Assembly: GCF_034347405.1 (NCBI RefSeq)
Contig: NZ_CP133778.1
Location: 2,356,001-2,420,000 of the forward strand
DNA from: Pseudomonas sp. CCC3.1
Lineage (GTDB): Bacteria; Pseudomonadota; Gammaproteobacteria; Pseudomonadales; Pseudomonadaceae
Direction: 5' to 3'
Length of the DNA stretch: 64,000 nucleotides
Below the pieces are notes generated by a model, which made no database searches, was not told the DNA's origin, and was given only the letters and a program-made list of their open reading frames with translations. Position numbers and translations under genes: made by a program. This document shows, piece after piece, positions 37,374 through 46,223 of this stretch (position 1 is its first letter; every line of letters begins with the position of its first letter).

Positions 37374-37561
37374 AAAAAAACGCCTTCTGGCCTCACAGAT
37401 AAAACTGAGGAACGCGGTATTGCTGCCCTCTGAGACGAGTTCGGGACGATACGTTGCGTTCTGGGGGCAGAATGCCAAATACGATGAAATATGCAATCGG
37501 TATTAATTACGAACCTCAGGTTCTACAAGTGCGAACTTTTAGTGCGTTTATTGCGGGCCAC

Positions 37562-37588
37562 TTTATTCATATATTCATTCTGAATAAA
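37562..37588. promoter_or_regulatory. LysR-type operator candidate (T-N11-A palindrome)
   Basis: TTTATTCA (37562-37569) and TGAATAAA (37581-37588) are perfect inverted arms separated by 11 bases, the classical spacing of LysR binding boxes. The palindrome lies 23 bases upstream of the ATG at 37612 and between the divergent LysR gene and its presumed target. Confidence 0.55.
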
Positions 37589-37611
37589 CATTAGCGATGG
37601 GGTCTCATTAC

Positions 37612-38652
37612 ATGCAAACCGTACTGGACACGGCACTCAATGCCATCGGTCGAGCCGAGCTATTGCAAGGCGCAACCGCTATTCAGCGCGCCGAACGTCT
37701 TGAGAAACACTTGGGCCTGTCCGCGCAAGGCATCAGCCTTTATCTCAAGCGCGATGATCACATGCTGATCGGAGGCGGTGGCAACAAGCTGCGTAAACTC
37801 GAGTTTCATGTTGGGGCTGCTCTGAAAAGCGGGGTTGATACCCTCATTACTGTCGGTGGCATTCAATCCAACCATGCCCGGTTGACGGCTGCGGTGTGCG
37901 CTCGACTGGGTATGGCCTGCGAATTGTTTCTGACGCGGTCGGTGCCCAAAGAGGATGTGGATTACGAACTCAATGGCAACGTGCTGCTGGACCAGCTGTT
38001 TGGTGCCGAGTTGCACGTTCTGGCCCAAGGGGTTGATTCGCTGGCGATGGCCGAACGTCGAGCAACGCAATTGCGTGCGGCTGGGCGTGAGGTACTGGTC
38101 ATACCGACCGGAGGCTCTACGCCGCTTGGCAGCCTGGGTTACGCCCGTTGTGCAGCAGAAATCGTGCAACAAGAGGTCGCGCTTGACGTGCGATTCACTC
38201 AGGTGGTCGTCCCCAACGGCAGCGCCGGTACGCATGCCGGGCTGGCCGCAGGGTTTGAATTGCTGGGGCGTGGCGCTTCAACCGTCAAGTCCTGGTCGGT
38301 CCTGGCCGATCAGGCAACCTCTGCCAGCAGAACCTTGCAATTGGCCCAAGAGACGCTGGCACTGCTGGGGTCTTCAACACCGCTCCAGGCGGACGCGATC
38401 CATGTGGATGGCAGCCAATTGGGAGAAGGTTACGGGCTGCCCACTCAAGCCATGCTGGACGCGGTTCGGCTCATGGCGCGTTGTGAGGGCTTGCTGGTCG
38501 ATCCGGTGTATGGCGGCAAAGCCTTCGCCGGGTTGCTGGACGATCTTCAACAAGGGCGCTACCGCTCCGGTGTCAACGTGCTGTTCATCATGACGGGCGG
38601 CACGCCCGGCCTATACGCCTATAGAGAAACGTTCGAACAAACGCCTCGTTGA
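37612..38652 (+). CDS. dcyD: PLP-dependent D-cysteine desulfhydrase/ACC deaminase-family enzyme
   Basis: Members of this fold-type II family convert D-cysteine to pyruvate, H2S and ammonia, or deaminate ACC to 2-oxobutyrate. Visible features are ISLYLKRDDHMLIGGGGNKL with the PLP Lys (KLRKLEF), TVGGIQSNHARLTAAVC, IPTGGSTPLGSLGY, PNGSAGTHAGLAAGF and FIMTGGTPGLYAYRE. Length (346 residues) fits DcyD. The gene symbol is by family only; the true substrate is uncertain. ATG 37597 is an alternative start. It is followed by PDH-like E1 and E2 genes, suggesting that the 2-oxoacid product is oxidised to acyl-CoA. Confidence 0.82.
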   Translation: MQTVLDTALNAIGRAELLQGATAIQRAERLEKHLGLSAQGISLYLKRDDHMLIGGGGNKLRKLEFHVGAALKSGVDTLITVGGIQSNHARLTAAVCARLGMACELFLTRSVPKEDVDYELNGNVLLDQLFGAELHVLAQGVDSLAMAERRATQLRAAGREVLVIPTGGSTPLGSLGYARCAAEIVQQEVALDVRFTQVVVPNGSAGTHAGLAAGFELLGRGASTVKSWSVLADQATSASRTLQLAQETLALLGSSTPLQADAIHVDGSQLGEGYGLPTQAMLDAVRLMARCEGLLVDPVYGGKAFAGLLDDLQQGRYRSGVNVLFIMTGGTPGLYAYRETFEQTPR

Positions 38653-38811
38653 ACCACTGTTCAACGTGCTGTGGATGAGTACTTTGCGCAACTTCCGATT
38701 GTATTAATCAGGGGCTAAGTCATAAGCCAGTAATGTAATGGAAGTTGCATAAGAAACAGTACGTCCTGCCAGTTCATCGCTACGTTAATGATAATAAGTA
38801 AGGAAGCAGAG

Positions 38812-41502
38812 ATGAGTGCGCTACATGAAAGTTCGGCCACTGGATCAATTACGCCGATGGACAGTGATCGCGATGAAACGCAAGAGTGGCTGGCGTCGCT
38901 CGAGGCCGTTGTACGAGATGCCGGCTCTGAGCGCGGCCAGTTTCTGCTTAAACAATTAGAGCAACACGCAAGAGCACTGGGCATCACCTCGCATGTGCAT
39001 CCGTACTCGGCTTATCGGAACACAATTTCGATTGAACGGCAGGGAGCCTATCCAGGAGACCTTGCTGTCGAGGAACGGATTACGTCGATCATTCGCTGGA
39101 ATGCATTGGCTATGGTGGTGCGCGCAAACCTGGCCTACGGAGAGCTGGGAGGGCATATCGCAAGCTATGCGTCTGCCGCCGAAATATTTGAGGTGGGCTT
39201 CAATCACTTTTTTCGCGCCCGTGATGAACATCATGGCGGCGATTTGGTGTTTTATCAGCCGCATTCTGCACCCGGGGTTTACGCCCGCGCGTTCCTTGAA
39301 GGAAGGCTGTCTGAAGCACAACTGGCCAACTATCGGCAGGAAGTCGGCGGCAATGGATTGAGTTCTTATCCGCACCCTTGGCTGATGCCTGATTTTTGGC
39401 AGTTCCCGACCGGATCGATGGGCATTGGCCCTATCAGCGCGGTCTATCAGGCGCGCTACATGCGCTATCTCGAACACCGCAACCTGGCCGAAACCTGCGA
39501 CCGTCATGTCTGGGGCGTGTTCGGTGACGGTGAAATGGATGAGCCTGAGTCGATTGCGGGGCTCACGCTTGCGGCGCGAGAAAAGCTCGACAACCTGACC
39601 TTTATCGTCAATTGCAACTTGCAACGCCTGGATGGGCCGGTACGTGGCAATGGCCAGGTCATTCAAGAGCTTGAGGCACTGTTTACAGGGGCTGGCTGGA
39701 ATGTGATCAAGGTCATTTGGGGCTCGGATTGGGACATGTTGTTTGCGCGTGACGCCAACCATGCGCTGTTACAACGCTTTGCGCAGACTGTCGATGGTCA
39801 ATACCAGACGCTCGGGTCCAAGGACGGTGCCTATAACTTGCTGCACTTTTTCCAGCAAGATCCAGAGATCAAAGCGTTGGTCTCGCATATGTCCGATGCC
39901 GACATTGATGCCCTGAAGCGCGGCGGCCATGACTTACGCAAACTCCATGCAGCGTTCGCCGCAGCCAAGGCGCACAAAGGGCGTCCGACCGTCATCCTGG
40001 CCAAAACCAAAAAAGGTTACGGCATGGGCGGTGCCGGCGAGTCTCGGATGACTTCGCACCAGGCCAAAAAACTGGATGTCGATGCACTCAAAGCGTTTCG
40101 TGATCGTTTCGCGTTGCCACTTTCAGACGACGACGTCGCGCAATTGCGCTTCTATCGCCCGGCCGAAGACAGTCAGGAGATGCGCTATTTGCATGAGCGC
40201 AGAGCTGCGTTGGGCGGCTACATGCCTGCGCGACAGAAAGGCAGCGAACACGTCGTGGTGCCTGCGATGGCCGACTATGCGCGTTTTGCATTCGAAGCCG
40301 ACGGCAAAGAAATGTCCACCACCATGGCCGCAGTCCGGATGCTGGGGGGCTTGCTCAAAGATAAAGAACTGGGGCCACGGGTGGTGCCTATTGTCGCGGA
40401 CGAAGCGCGGACATTTGGCATGGCCAACCTGTTCCGCCAGATCGGCATTTACTCGCCGCTGGGCCAACTCTACGAGCCAGAAGATGCGGGCTCCATGCTG
40501 TATTACCGCGAAGCCCGTGATGGCCAGCTGTTGGAGGAGGGCATTACGGAAGCGGGTGCCCTTTCTTCTTGGGTCGCTGCGGCGACGTCTTACAGCGTTC
40601 ACGGCAAACCGATGTTGCCGTTCTACATCTACTACTCGATGTTCGGTTTTCAGCGCGTTGGGGACTTGATCTGGGCGGCCGCTGACCAGCGTGCACGCGG
40701 CTTTTTGCTGGGCGCCACGGCAGGGCGCACCACCTTGGGTGGAGAAGGGTTGCAGCATCAGGACGGCAGCAGCCATGTGATGGCCGCCACTGTGCCCAAT
40801 TGCCGTGCCTATGACCCGGCGTTTGCGGGCGAACTCGCGGTGATTATCGACCATGGCATGCGCCAGATGATGGAGCGCAATGTCGATGAGTTTTACTACA
40901 TCACAGTGATGAATGAGAACTACGCCCAGCCTTCATTGCCATCCGGCGTTGAGGATCAAATCATTCGCGGCATGTATCGCTATGCCGTGACCGATGCGCC
41001 CGCGTCACAGGGTTCGGTCCGGTTGCTGGGCAGCGGGACCCTCTTGCGAGAAGTGATTGCGGCGTCCCAATTGCTGGCGGCTGACTGGCAGGTATCGAGC
41101 GAGGTCTGGAGTGTCACCAGTTTCAGCGAACTGGCTCGTGAAGCGCGGGAGGTCGAGCGCCACAACCGCCTGAATCCTGTCGAGCCGCAGCAGGTCAGCC
41201 ATCTCTGCGCCTCCCTTGCTGGAGATGCCCCGGTCATTGCCGCTTCTGACTATGTTCGCGCCTGGCCGCAGCTCATCGCCAGCTACGTTGACGTCCGTTT
41301 TATTGCGCTGGGCACCGACGGATTTGGGCGCAGTGACACCCGAGCAGCCTTGCGCAGCTTCTTTGAAGTTGATCGTCATCAGGTGGTTCTGGCCGCTCTG
41401 GACGGTTTGGTGCGTGACGGCCTGTTGCCGCGTCAGGTGCTGGCCGAAGCCATCGAGCGCTACGGCCTGGCAGGCGATCGCCCAGCGCCATGGACGTGCT
41501 GA
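38812..41502 (+). CDS. aceE: Pyruvate dehydrogenase E1-type subunit, homodimeric (AceE paralogue)
   Basis: AceE-type E1 uses thiamine diphosphate to decarboxylate a 2-oxoacid and acylate the lipoyl group of E2. The 896-residue product keeps the ThDP/Mg motif (FGDGEMDEPESIAG ... NCNLQRLDGPV), PHPWLMPDFWQFPTGSMGIG, KTKKGYGMGGAGESRM and the C-terminal EQxEQ-type region up to RSDTRAALRSFFEVD. AAGGA precedes ATG 38812. It is not in the usual housekeeping setting and is paired with a short E2, so I read it as an accessory paralogue, perhaps for pyruvate or 2-oxobutyrate from the upstream enzyme. Confidence 0.9.
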   Translation: MSALHESSATGSITPMDSDRDETQEWLASLEAVVRDAGSERGQFLLKQLEQHARALGITSHVHPYSAYRNTISIERQGAYPGDLAVEERITSIIRWNALAMVVRANLAYGELGGHIASYASAAEIFEVGFNHFFRARDEHHGGDLVFYQPHSAPGVYARAFLEGRLSEAQLANYRQEVGGNGLSSYPHPWLMPDFWQFPTGSMGIGPISAVYQARYMRYLEHRNLAETCDRHVWGVFGDGEMDEPESIAGLTLAAREKLDNLTFIVNCNLQRLDGPVRGNGQVIQELEALFTGAGWNVIKVIWGSDWDMLFARDANHALLQRFAQTVDGQYQTLGSKDGAYNLLHFFQQDPEIKALVSHMSDADIDALKRGGHDLRKLHAAFAAAKAHKGRPTVILAKTKKGYGMGGAGESRMTSHQAKKLDVDALKAFRDRFALPLSDDDVAQLRFYRPAEDSQEMRYLHERRAALGGYMPARQKGSEHVVVPAMADYARFAFEADGKEMSTTMAAVRMLGGLLKDKELGPRVVPIVADEARTFGMANLFRQIGIYSPLGQLYEPEDAGSMLYYREARDGQLLEEGITEAGALSSWVAAATSYSVHGKPMLPFYIYYSMFGFQRVGDLIWAAADQRARGFLLGATAGRTTLGGEGLQHQDGSSHVMAATVPNCRAYDPAFAGELAVIIDHGMRQMMERNVDEFYYITVMNENYAQPSLPSGVEDQIIRGMYRYAVTDAPASQGSVRLLGSGTLLREVIAASQLLAADWQVSSEVWSVTSFSELAREAREVERHNRLNPVEPQQVSHLCASLAGDAPVIAASDYVRAWPQLIASYVDVRFIALGTDGFGRSDTRAALRSFFEVDRHQVVLAALDGLVRDGLLPRQVLAEAIERYGLAGDRPAPWTC

Positions 41503-41585
41503 CGGATTCTCTTCGCAAGCGCTCGATGAGCGCTCCATCCGTTCCGTGAACGCGGAACAGCTCTATTTTTTGGCGTCGGTAAGTC

Positions 41586-42884
41586 ATGAGTGAAATCAGA
41601 GAGATTCAAGTCCCGGACATTGGGGACTTCAAAGACCTTCCGGTGATTGAGGTATTGGTCAAACCGGGGGATAGCGTTGCGTTCGATGAGCCTTTGCTGA
41701 CCCTGGAGTCGGACAAGGCATCGATGGATGTACCAAGCCCTGGCGCAGGCATCGTGGTTGCGGTGGCCATCAAGGAGGGGGATCGGGTTTCCAAGGGCAG
41801 TTTGATCCTCACCTTGCAAATGGCCGTTGATGATGTGCCTGCGGCTGAACCGCCCGTCAAGAGCGATGCGGTTGCCGAGACGGTGGCAAGTGCCAAGGAT
41901 TCAGCCGCTCCATCAGGCGCTTTTCAGCCGCCAGCAGTGCCTGAGGTGAGCGTATCGGATGTGAAACCGCGTGCCAGCCCTTCGATTCGTCGTTATGCCC
42001 GTACCTTGGGTATAGACATCGCAAGGGTGAAGGGCAGCGCAAAGGGCGGGCGCATCCTTCGTGAAGACATCGAGGGCTACGTCAAGAACGCTCTGGTTCG
42101 CCTTGATACTCCTGGGCAACGTGCCGAGCACGGCGCAGGCCTCAACCTGCTGCCTTGGCCGGACGTTGATTTCACCCGATTTGGCACGATCGAGAAGGTC
42201 GCGCTGTCGCGAATCAAGAAAATCTCGGGCGCTAACCTGTCGCGTAACTGGGTGATGATTCCGCACGTCACCAACCACGAAGAAGTGGACATTACCGAGC
42301 TTGAAGCGTTTCGGGTTCAACTCAACCAGGAAGGAGGCAAGGATGCAATCAAGTACACGATGCTCGCCTTCCTGATCAAGGCAGCGGTCGCCACTTTGCA
42401 AGCCTTCCCGTCGTTCAACAGCTCGCTGGGCAACGAAGACGGCGAGCCGATCCTGATCCTCAAGCAGTACTTCCATATCGGTTTTGCCGCAGACACACCG
42501 AACGGGCTGGTGGTACCGGTCATTCGCGACGCTGATCAAAAAGGTATCGGCCAGCTCGCCACTGAATGTGCCGAATTGGCGAGAAAAGCCCGGGATGGCA
42601 AGTTGGGACCAGCCGACATGACCGGGGGAACCTTTACTGTTTCAAGCCTGGGTGGCATCGGAGGTACCGGTTTTACGCCGATCATCAATGCACCAGAGGT
42701 GGCGATTCTCGGCGTTACCCGAGCGCAAATCAGACCGGTTTGGGACGGCAATGCGTTTGTCCCGCGGCTGATTCTGCCCTTGGCACTGTCATGGGATCAC
42801 CGTGTTGTGGATGGCGCTGCTGCTGCGCGCTTCCTCCAGCATCTGGCTGCGCTGTTGGCGGATTTTCGGCGCATTGCATTGTGA
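41586..42884 (+). CDS. aceF: Dihydrolipoyl acyltransferase (E2), one lipoyl domain
   Basis: E2 carries the acyl group on a lipoyl-lysine and transfers it to CoA. The 432-residue product has a single lipoyl domain (LESDKASMDVP, Lys about 44), an E1/E3-binding domain (ASPSIRRYARTLGIDIARV) and the catalytic domain ending SWDHRVVDGAAAARF with catalytic His about 405. Housekeeping Pseudomonas AceF proteins are longer with more lipoyl domains, supporting a paralogue. No E3 (lipoamide dehydrogenase) gene is nearby, so a shared E3 must be used. Confidence 0.9.
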   Translation: MSEIREIQVPDIGDFKDLPVIEVLVKPGDSVAFDEPLLTLESDKASMDVPSPGAGIVVAVAIKEGDRVSKGSLILTLQMAVDDVPAAEPPVKSDAVAETVASAKDSAAPSGAFQPPAVPEVSVSDVKPRASPSIRRYARTLGIDIARVKGSAKGGRILREDIEGYVKNALVRLDTPGQRAEHGAGLNLLPWPDVDFTRFGTIEKVALSRIKKISGANLSRNWVMIPHVTNHEEVDITELEAFRVQLNQEGGKDAIKYTMLAFLIKAAVATLQAFPSFNSSLGNEDGEPILILKQYFHIGFAADTPNGLVVPVIRDADQKGIGQLATECAELARKARDGKLGPADMTGGTFTVSSLGGIGGTGFTPIINAPEVAILGVTRAQIRPVWDGNAFVPRLILPLALSWDHRVVDGAAAARFLQHLAALLADFRRIAL

Positions 42885-42958
42885 GGGAGCCCCATGAATC
42901 AGGTGATGGATGTCTGGGGCAGCAAAGCCTGCTGTAGGCGCGAGCATTTACATCAAGA

Positions 42959-42986
42959 TTGACGTCAGTCTTAGCCCGCCTATAGT
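42959..42986 (+). promoter_or_regulatory. Sigma-70-like promoter of the CoA-transferase gene
   Basis: TTGACG (42959-42964) and TATAGT (42981-42986) are spaced by 16 bases, 32 bases upstream of ATG 43018. This suggests that the CoA-transferase gene can be transcribed separately from the aceF gene 134 bases upstream. Confidence 0.5.
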
Positions 42987-43017
42987 CGCTCTCATCAACG
43001 TGACTGAGGAGAGTGCG

Positions 43018-44391
43018 ATGACCAAGCCAGCTATGTTGCATAACATTTGGGCGGCCCTTGGCGGTCATGCCGATGATTGCAATCGGGTCATATTGACGAC
43101 TGAGGGTGCGCTGCCCTCGGTTTATCCGGTGACTGACCTGGCCAGTGCATCAATGGCTGCCGTTGCCTTGTCGATTGCTCGGCTACGCGCACAGGCCGGC
43201 GGCAAACCCGTCGAAGACGTGCATGTCGACCGGCGCCTGGCCTCTATCTGGTTTGCCAGCTCATTGCGCCCGATTGGCTGGCAAGTGCCCAGCGCATGGG
43301 ACCCGATTGCCGGTGATTACAAGACCCGGGACGGCTGGATTCGCTTGCACACCAATGCGCCTCACCACCGTCTGGCGGCAGAACGCATTCTGGGAGCCCA
43401 TAGCGATAAAGCGGGCATGGCCAAGACTGTGGCGCTTTGGGATAAGGCTGAACTCGAAACTGCCATCGTAGAGGAGGGCGGGTGTGCCGCAGAGATGCGT
43501 TCGTCACTCGAATGGTCACAGCATCCGCAGGGGCGCGCCGTCGCGCAGGAACCGTTGATTCACATGGACAGAAAGCAACTGGCCAATATGCCTGCGCAGC
43601 CTGTTGATCCGGCTCGCCCGCTGGCGGGTATCAACGTGCTGGATCTGACCCGGGTCCTGGCCGGGCCAGTCGCTACCCGTTGCCTGGCCGCCTACGGTGC
43701 AAAGGTTCTGCGCATTGACCCGCCGGACTGGAATGAACCAGGCCTTGTGCCTGAAGTCACCCTTGGCAAACGCTTGGCCAGACTGGACTTGCGTGATCCA
43801 GGCGTATTGGCAAGGGTCAAGGTGCTGATCGCTTCAGCCGATGTCATCCTGCATGGATACCGGCCCGACGCCCTGGAGCATCTTGGTCTCGGCAGAACCG
43901 TCAGGCAGCGACTCAACCCGGCTTTGATCGATGTCAGCCTGAATGCCTACGGCTGGACCGGGCCATGGCGCGAGCGCCGCGGTTTTGACAGTCTGGTGCA
44001 GATGAGTTGCGGCATTGCCGATGCGGGCATGCAGCATGTTGAAGCCGACAAGCCCGTACCAATGCCTGTTCAAGCACTGGACCAGGCAACGGGCTACCTG
44101 ATGGCCGCTGCCGCCATCGTGGGCATCACTGATCGCCTGCAATCAAGCAAGGTGCTGCAAGCCAGGCTGTCGTTGGCACGGACTGCGCAGTTGTTGCTCG
44201 ACTACCGGAGCGATGCCAGCGCCCAGGCATTCGCTCTGCAAACCGATGCGGACCTCTCGGGCACCCTTGAACTGACATCGTGGGGGGAGGCGAAACGCAT
44301 TCGCTGGCCGATCCAGATCAATGGCTGCCCCGCGTCTTGGGCAATACCCGCGCGGGAGCTGGGTTGCGACGCTGCGTGCTGGCCGGCTTAA
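43018..44391 (+). CDS. Family III (CaiB/BaiF-type) CoA-transferase-like protein
   Basis: Family III CoA-transferases move CoA between carboxylic acids through an active-site Asp. The 457-residue protein has GINVLDLTRVLAGPVATRCL, AYGAKVLRIDPP, HGYRPDALEHLGLG and RRGFDSLVQMSCGIADAG, where Asp of GFD (about 324) is the likely nucleophile. The N-terminal ~200 residues are family-atypical. GAGGAG precedes ATG 43018. Position after the E1-E2 pair suggests handling of the acyl-CoA product, but a promoter of its own means this link is not proven. Confidence 0.85.
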   Translation: MTKPAMLHNIWAALGGHADDCNRVILTTEGALPSVYPVTDLASASMAAVALSIARLRAQAGGKPVEDVHVDRRLASIWFASSLRPIGWQVPSAWDPIAGDYKTRDGWIRLHTNAPHHRLAAERILGAHSDKAGMAKTVALWDKAELETAIVEEGGCAAEMRSSLEWSQHPQGRAVAQEPLIHMDRKQLANMPAQPVDPARPLAGINVLDLTRVLAGPVATRCLAAYGAKVLRIDPPDWNEPGLVPEVTLGKRLARLDLRDPGVLARVKVLIASADVILHGYRPDALEHLGLGRTVRQRLNPALIDVSLNAYGWTGPWRERRGFDSLVQMSCGIADAGMQHVEADKPVPMPVQALDQATGYLMAAAAIVGITDRLQSSKVLQARLSLARTAQLLLDYRSDASAQAFALQTDADLSGTLELTSWGEAKRIRWPIQINGCPASWAIPARELGCDAACWPA

Positions 44392-45128
44392 ACGAGACCG
44401 CCGTTAGCCCGCAGGATTTGCCCGTTTACCCAGGCCGAGTCTGGGCCGACCAGGAAGCTCACGATGCGGGCAATGTCTTCTGGCTGCCCTAGGCGTTCCA
44501 GTGGGGGCATCTTGGCGAACGCCTGGATCTGTTCTTCGCTCTTGCCGTGCAAGAACAGTTCCGTGGCGACAGGGCCCGGGGCTACGGCGTTGACGGTGAT
44601 ATTGCGACCGCGCATTTCTTTGGCGAACACTTGGGTCAACGATTCCACGGCCGCTTTGCTGGCGATGTACACCGCGTACCCCGGCAGATTCATGCCCACA
44701 GTGCTGCTGGAGAAGTTGATGATTCGTCCACCCGCGTTCATGCGAGTGGCGGCCTCGCGCAGGGTGTTGAAGGTGCCGCGGGCGTGAATGTTGAAGTTCT
44801 GCTCGAACAGTTCGTCTGTGTGTTGTGCCAGCGGCATGACCTTGAGGATACCGGCGTTGTTGATCAGCACATCAACCTTGCCCAGTTGTGTTTCGGTTTT
44901 TTCGAACATCTCGCGCACTTCACTGGCGTTGGCCACGTCCGCCTTGATCGCTATGGCTTGATGGCCTGCCTGGCGCAACTCAACGACCAGCTTTGAGGCT
45001 TCAGTGGCGCTGTTGGCGTAGTTGATGGCGACGGCAAAGCCTTCACTGGCCAGTTGCTTGGCAATGACAGCCCCGATGCCGCGGGAGGCGCCAGTGATGA
45101 TGGCAACTTTCGATGTTTGGCGGGTCAT
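44388..45128 (-). CDS. Short-chain dehydrogenase/reductase (SDR)
   Basis: Classical SDR of 246 residues: TGASRGIGAVIAKQL, DVLINNAGILKV, Ser in NFSSSTVG, active-site YIASK and VNAVAPGPVATELF. AAAGGA lies 9 bases before ATG 45128. Its 3' end overlaps the convergent CoA-transferase gene by 4 bases. It is divergent from the LysR gene at 45257 and probably controlled by it. Substrate is unknown. Confidence 0.88.
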   Translation of the reverse strand: MTRQTSKVAIITGASRGIGAVIAKQLASEGFAVAINYANSATEASKLVVELRQAGHQAIAIKADVANASEVREMFEKTETQLGKVDVLINNAGILKVMPLAQHTDELFEQNFNIHARGTFNTLREAATRMNAGGRIINFSSSTVGMNLPGYAVYIASKAAVESLTQVFAKEMRGRNITVNAVAPGPVATELFLHGKSEEQIQAFAKMPPLERLGQPEDIARIVSFLVGPDSAWVNGQILRANGGLV

Positions 45129-45256
45129 GGCGATGGATCCTTTGCAGGGGGTGGTGTTGGATGAAGCTAGATTCACATGTTTACTCTGGTCGATAAATGC
45201 ACGAGAGTTGCCTTGACTGTTCAATAATCACCAACAATTAGCGTGCGGAGGGCAAT

Positions 45257-46168
45257 GTGGATCAGGTCAAGGCAATGAAGGTTTTCGTGCGGATTTACGA
45301 GCGCAGCAGCTTTACTGTAGCCGCCGAGGACCTGAATTTGCCCAGGGCCACGCTGACCCACACGCTGAACCAGTTCGAGGCTTGGCTGGGCACGCGTTTA
45401 CTGGAGCGAAGCACACGCAAAGTACGGCCGACACTCGACGGCGAGGCCTACTACCTGCGCTGTGTACAGTTGCTGGCGGAACTGGAAGAGGCTGAGTTGG
45501 CCTTTCGCAGTGTGGCGCCCAAAGGGCGATTGCGCGTGGACTTGCATGGCACCCTGGCCAAACATTTCGTGATTCCTGCTTTGCCGCAGTTCATGGCGCG
45601 TTACCCGGACATAGAGCTGTCTATCAGCGAGTCCGACCGTTTTGTCGACCTGATTGCCGAAGGCATTGACTGCGTATTGCGTGCCGGGGCCCTGGTTGAC
45701 TCCACGTTGATCGGCAAACGTGTTGCCAGCTTGCGACAAATCACCTGTGCCAGTCCCGCTTACCTGCGCAAGTACGGCGAACCGAAAAGCCTCGAAGACC
45801 TGAAACACCACAAAGCGGTGAACTACGTCTCGCGCACCACCGCCAAGCAATTTCCGTTTGAATTCATGGTCGATGGTCAATGTGAAGAAGTTGCCATCGA
45901 CAGCGCGCTATCGGTATTTGGCGCCGAGATTTATTCGGCATCAGCGATTGCCGGGCTGGGCTTGATCCAGTGCCCGCATTACCGAATGGAAACGCTGATT
46001 GCTCAAGGGGTGGTAAAGGAAGTGCTCATCGACACCCCACCACCACCAATGCCGGTTTCAGTGTTGTACCCGCATAACCGCCATATGTCGCCACGGGTAC
46101 GGGTGTTTGTGGAGTGGTTGGGGGAGGTATTCGCCAGTCGTCAATCCAGTGCTGGAATGGCTCTTTAG
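45257..46168 (+). CDS. LysR-family regulator
   Basis: The 303-residue LysR protein begins at GTG 45257 with GGAGG close upstream. It has a helix-turn-helix (SFTVAAEDLNLPRATLTHTL) and effector domain (RLRVDLHGTLAKHFVIPAL, IDCVLRAGALVDSTLIGKRV). It resembles the LysR at 23433-24344 throughout, and like that one it faces an SDR gene, suggesting a duplicated regulator-SDR module. Confidence 0.9.
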   Translation: MDQVKAMKVFVRIYERSSFTVAAEDLNLPRATLTHTLNQFEAWLGTRLLERSTRKVRPTLDGEAYYLRCVQLLAELEEAELAFRSVAPKGRLRVDLHGTLAKHFVIPALPQFMARYPDIELSISESDRFVDLIAEGIDCVLRAGALVDSTLIGKRVASLRQITCASPAYLRKYGEPKSLEDLKHHKAVNYVSRTTAKQFPFEFMVDGQCEEVAIDSALSVFGAEIYSASAIAGLGLIQCPHYRMETLIAQGVVKEVLIDTPPPPMPVSVLYPHNRHMSPRVRVFVEWLGEVFASRQSSAGMAL

Positions 46169-46223
46169 TGGCGCGCAGTCTGGTAATCGCTGACGAACGA
46201 TGAAGACTGTGATTGTTGATTGC

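Noticed and set aside
38956..42539. Minus-strand open frames under the aceE and aceF genes
   Set aside because: They fall inside two well-supported enzymes and show no homology-like motifs.
38812..42884. Reading this as the housekeeping pyruvate dehydrogenase locus
   Set aside because: E2 is short with one lipoyl domain, no E3 is adjacent, and the pair is embedded between a LysR-controlled PLP enzyme and a CoA-transferase; a paralogous role is more likely.
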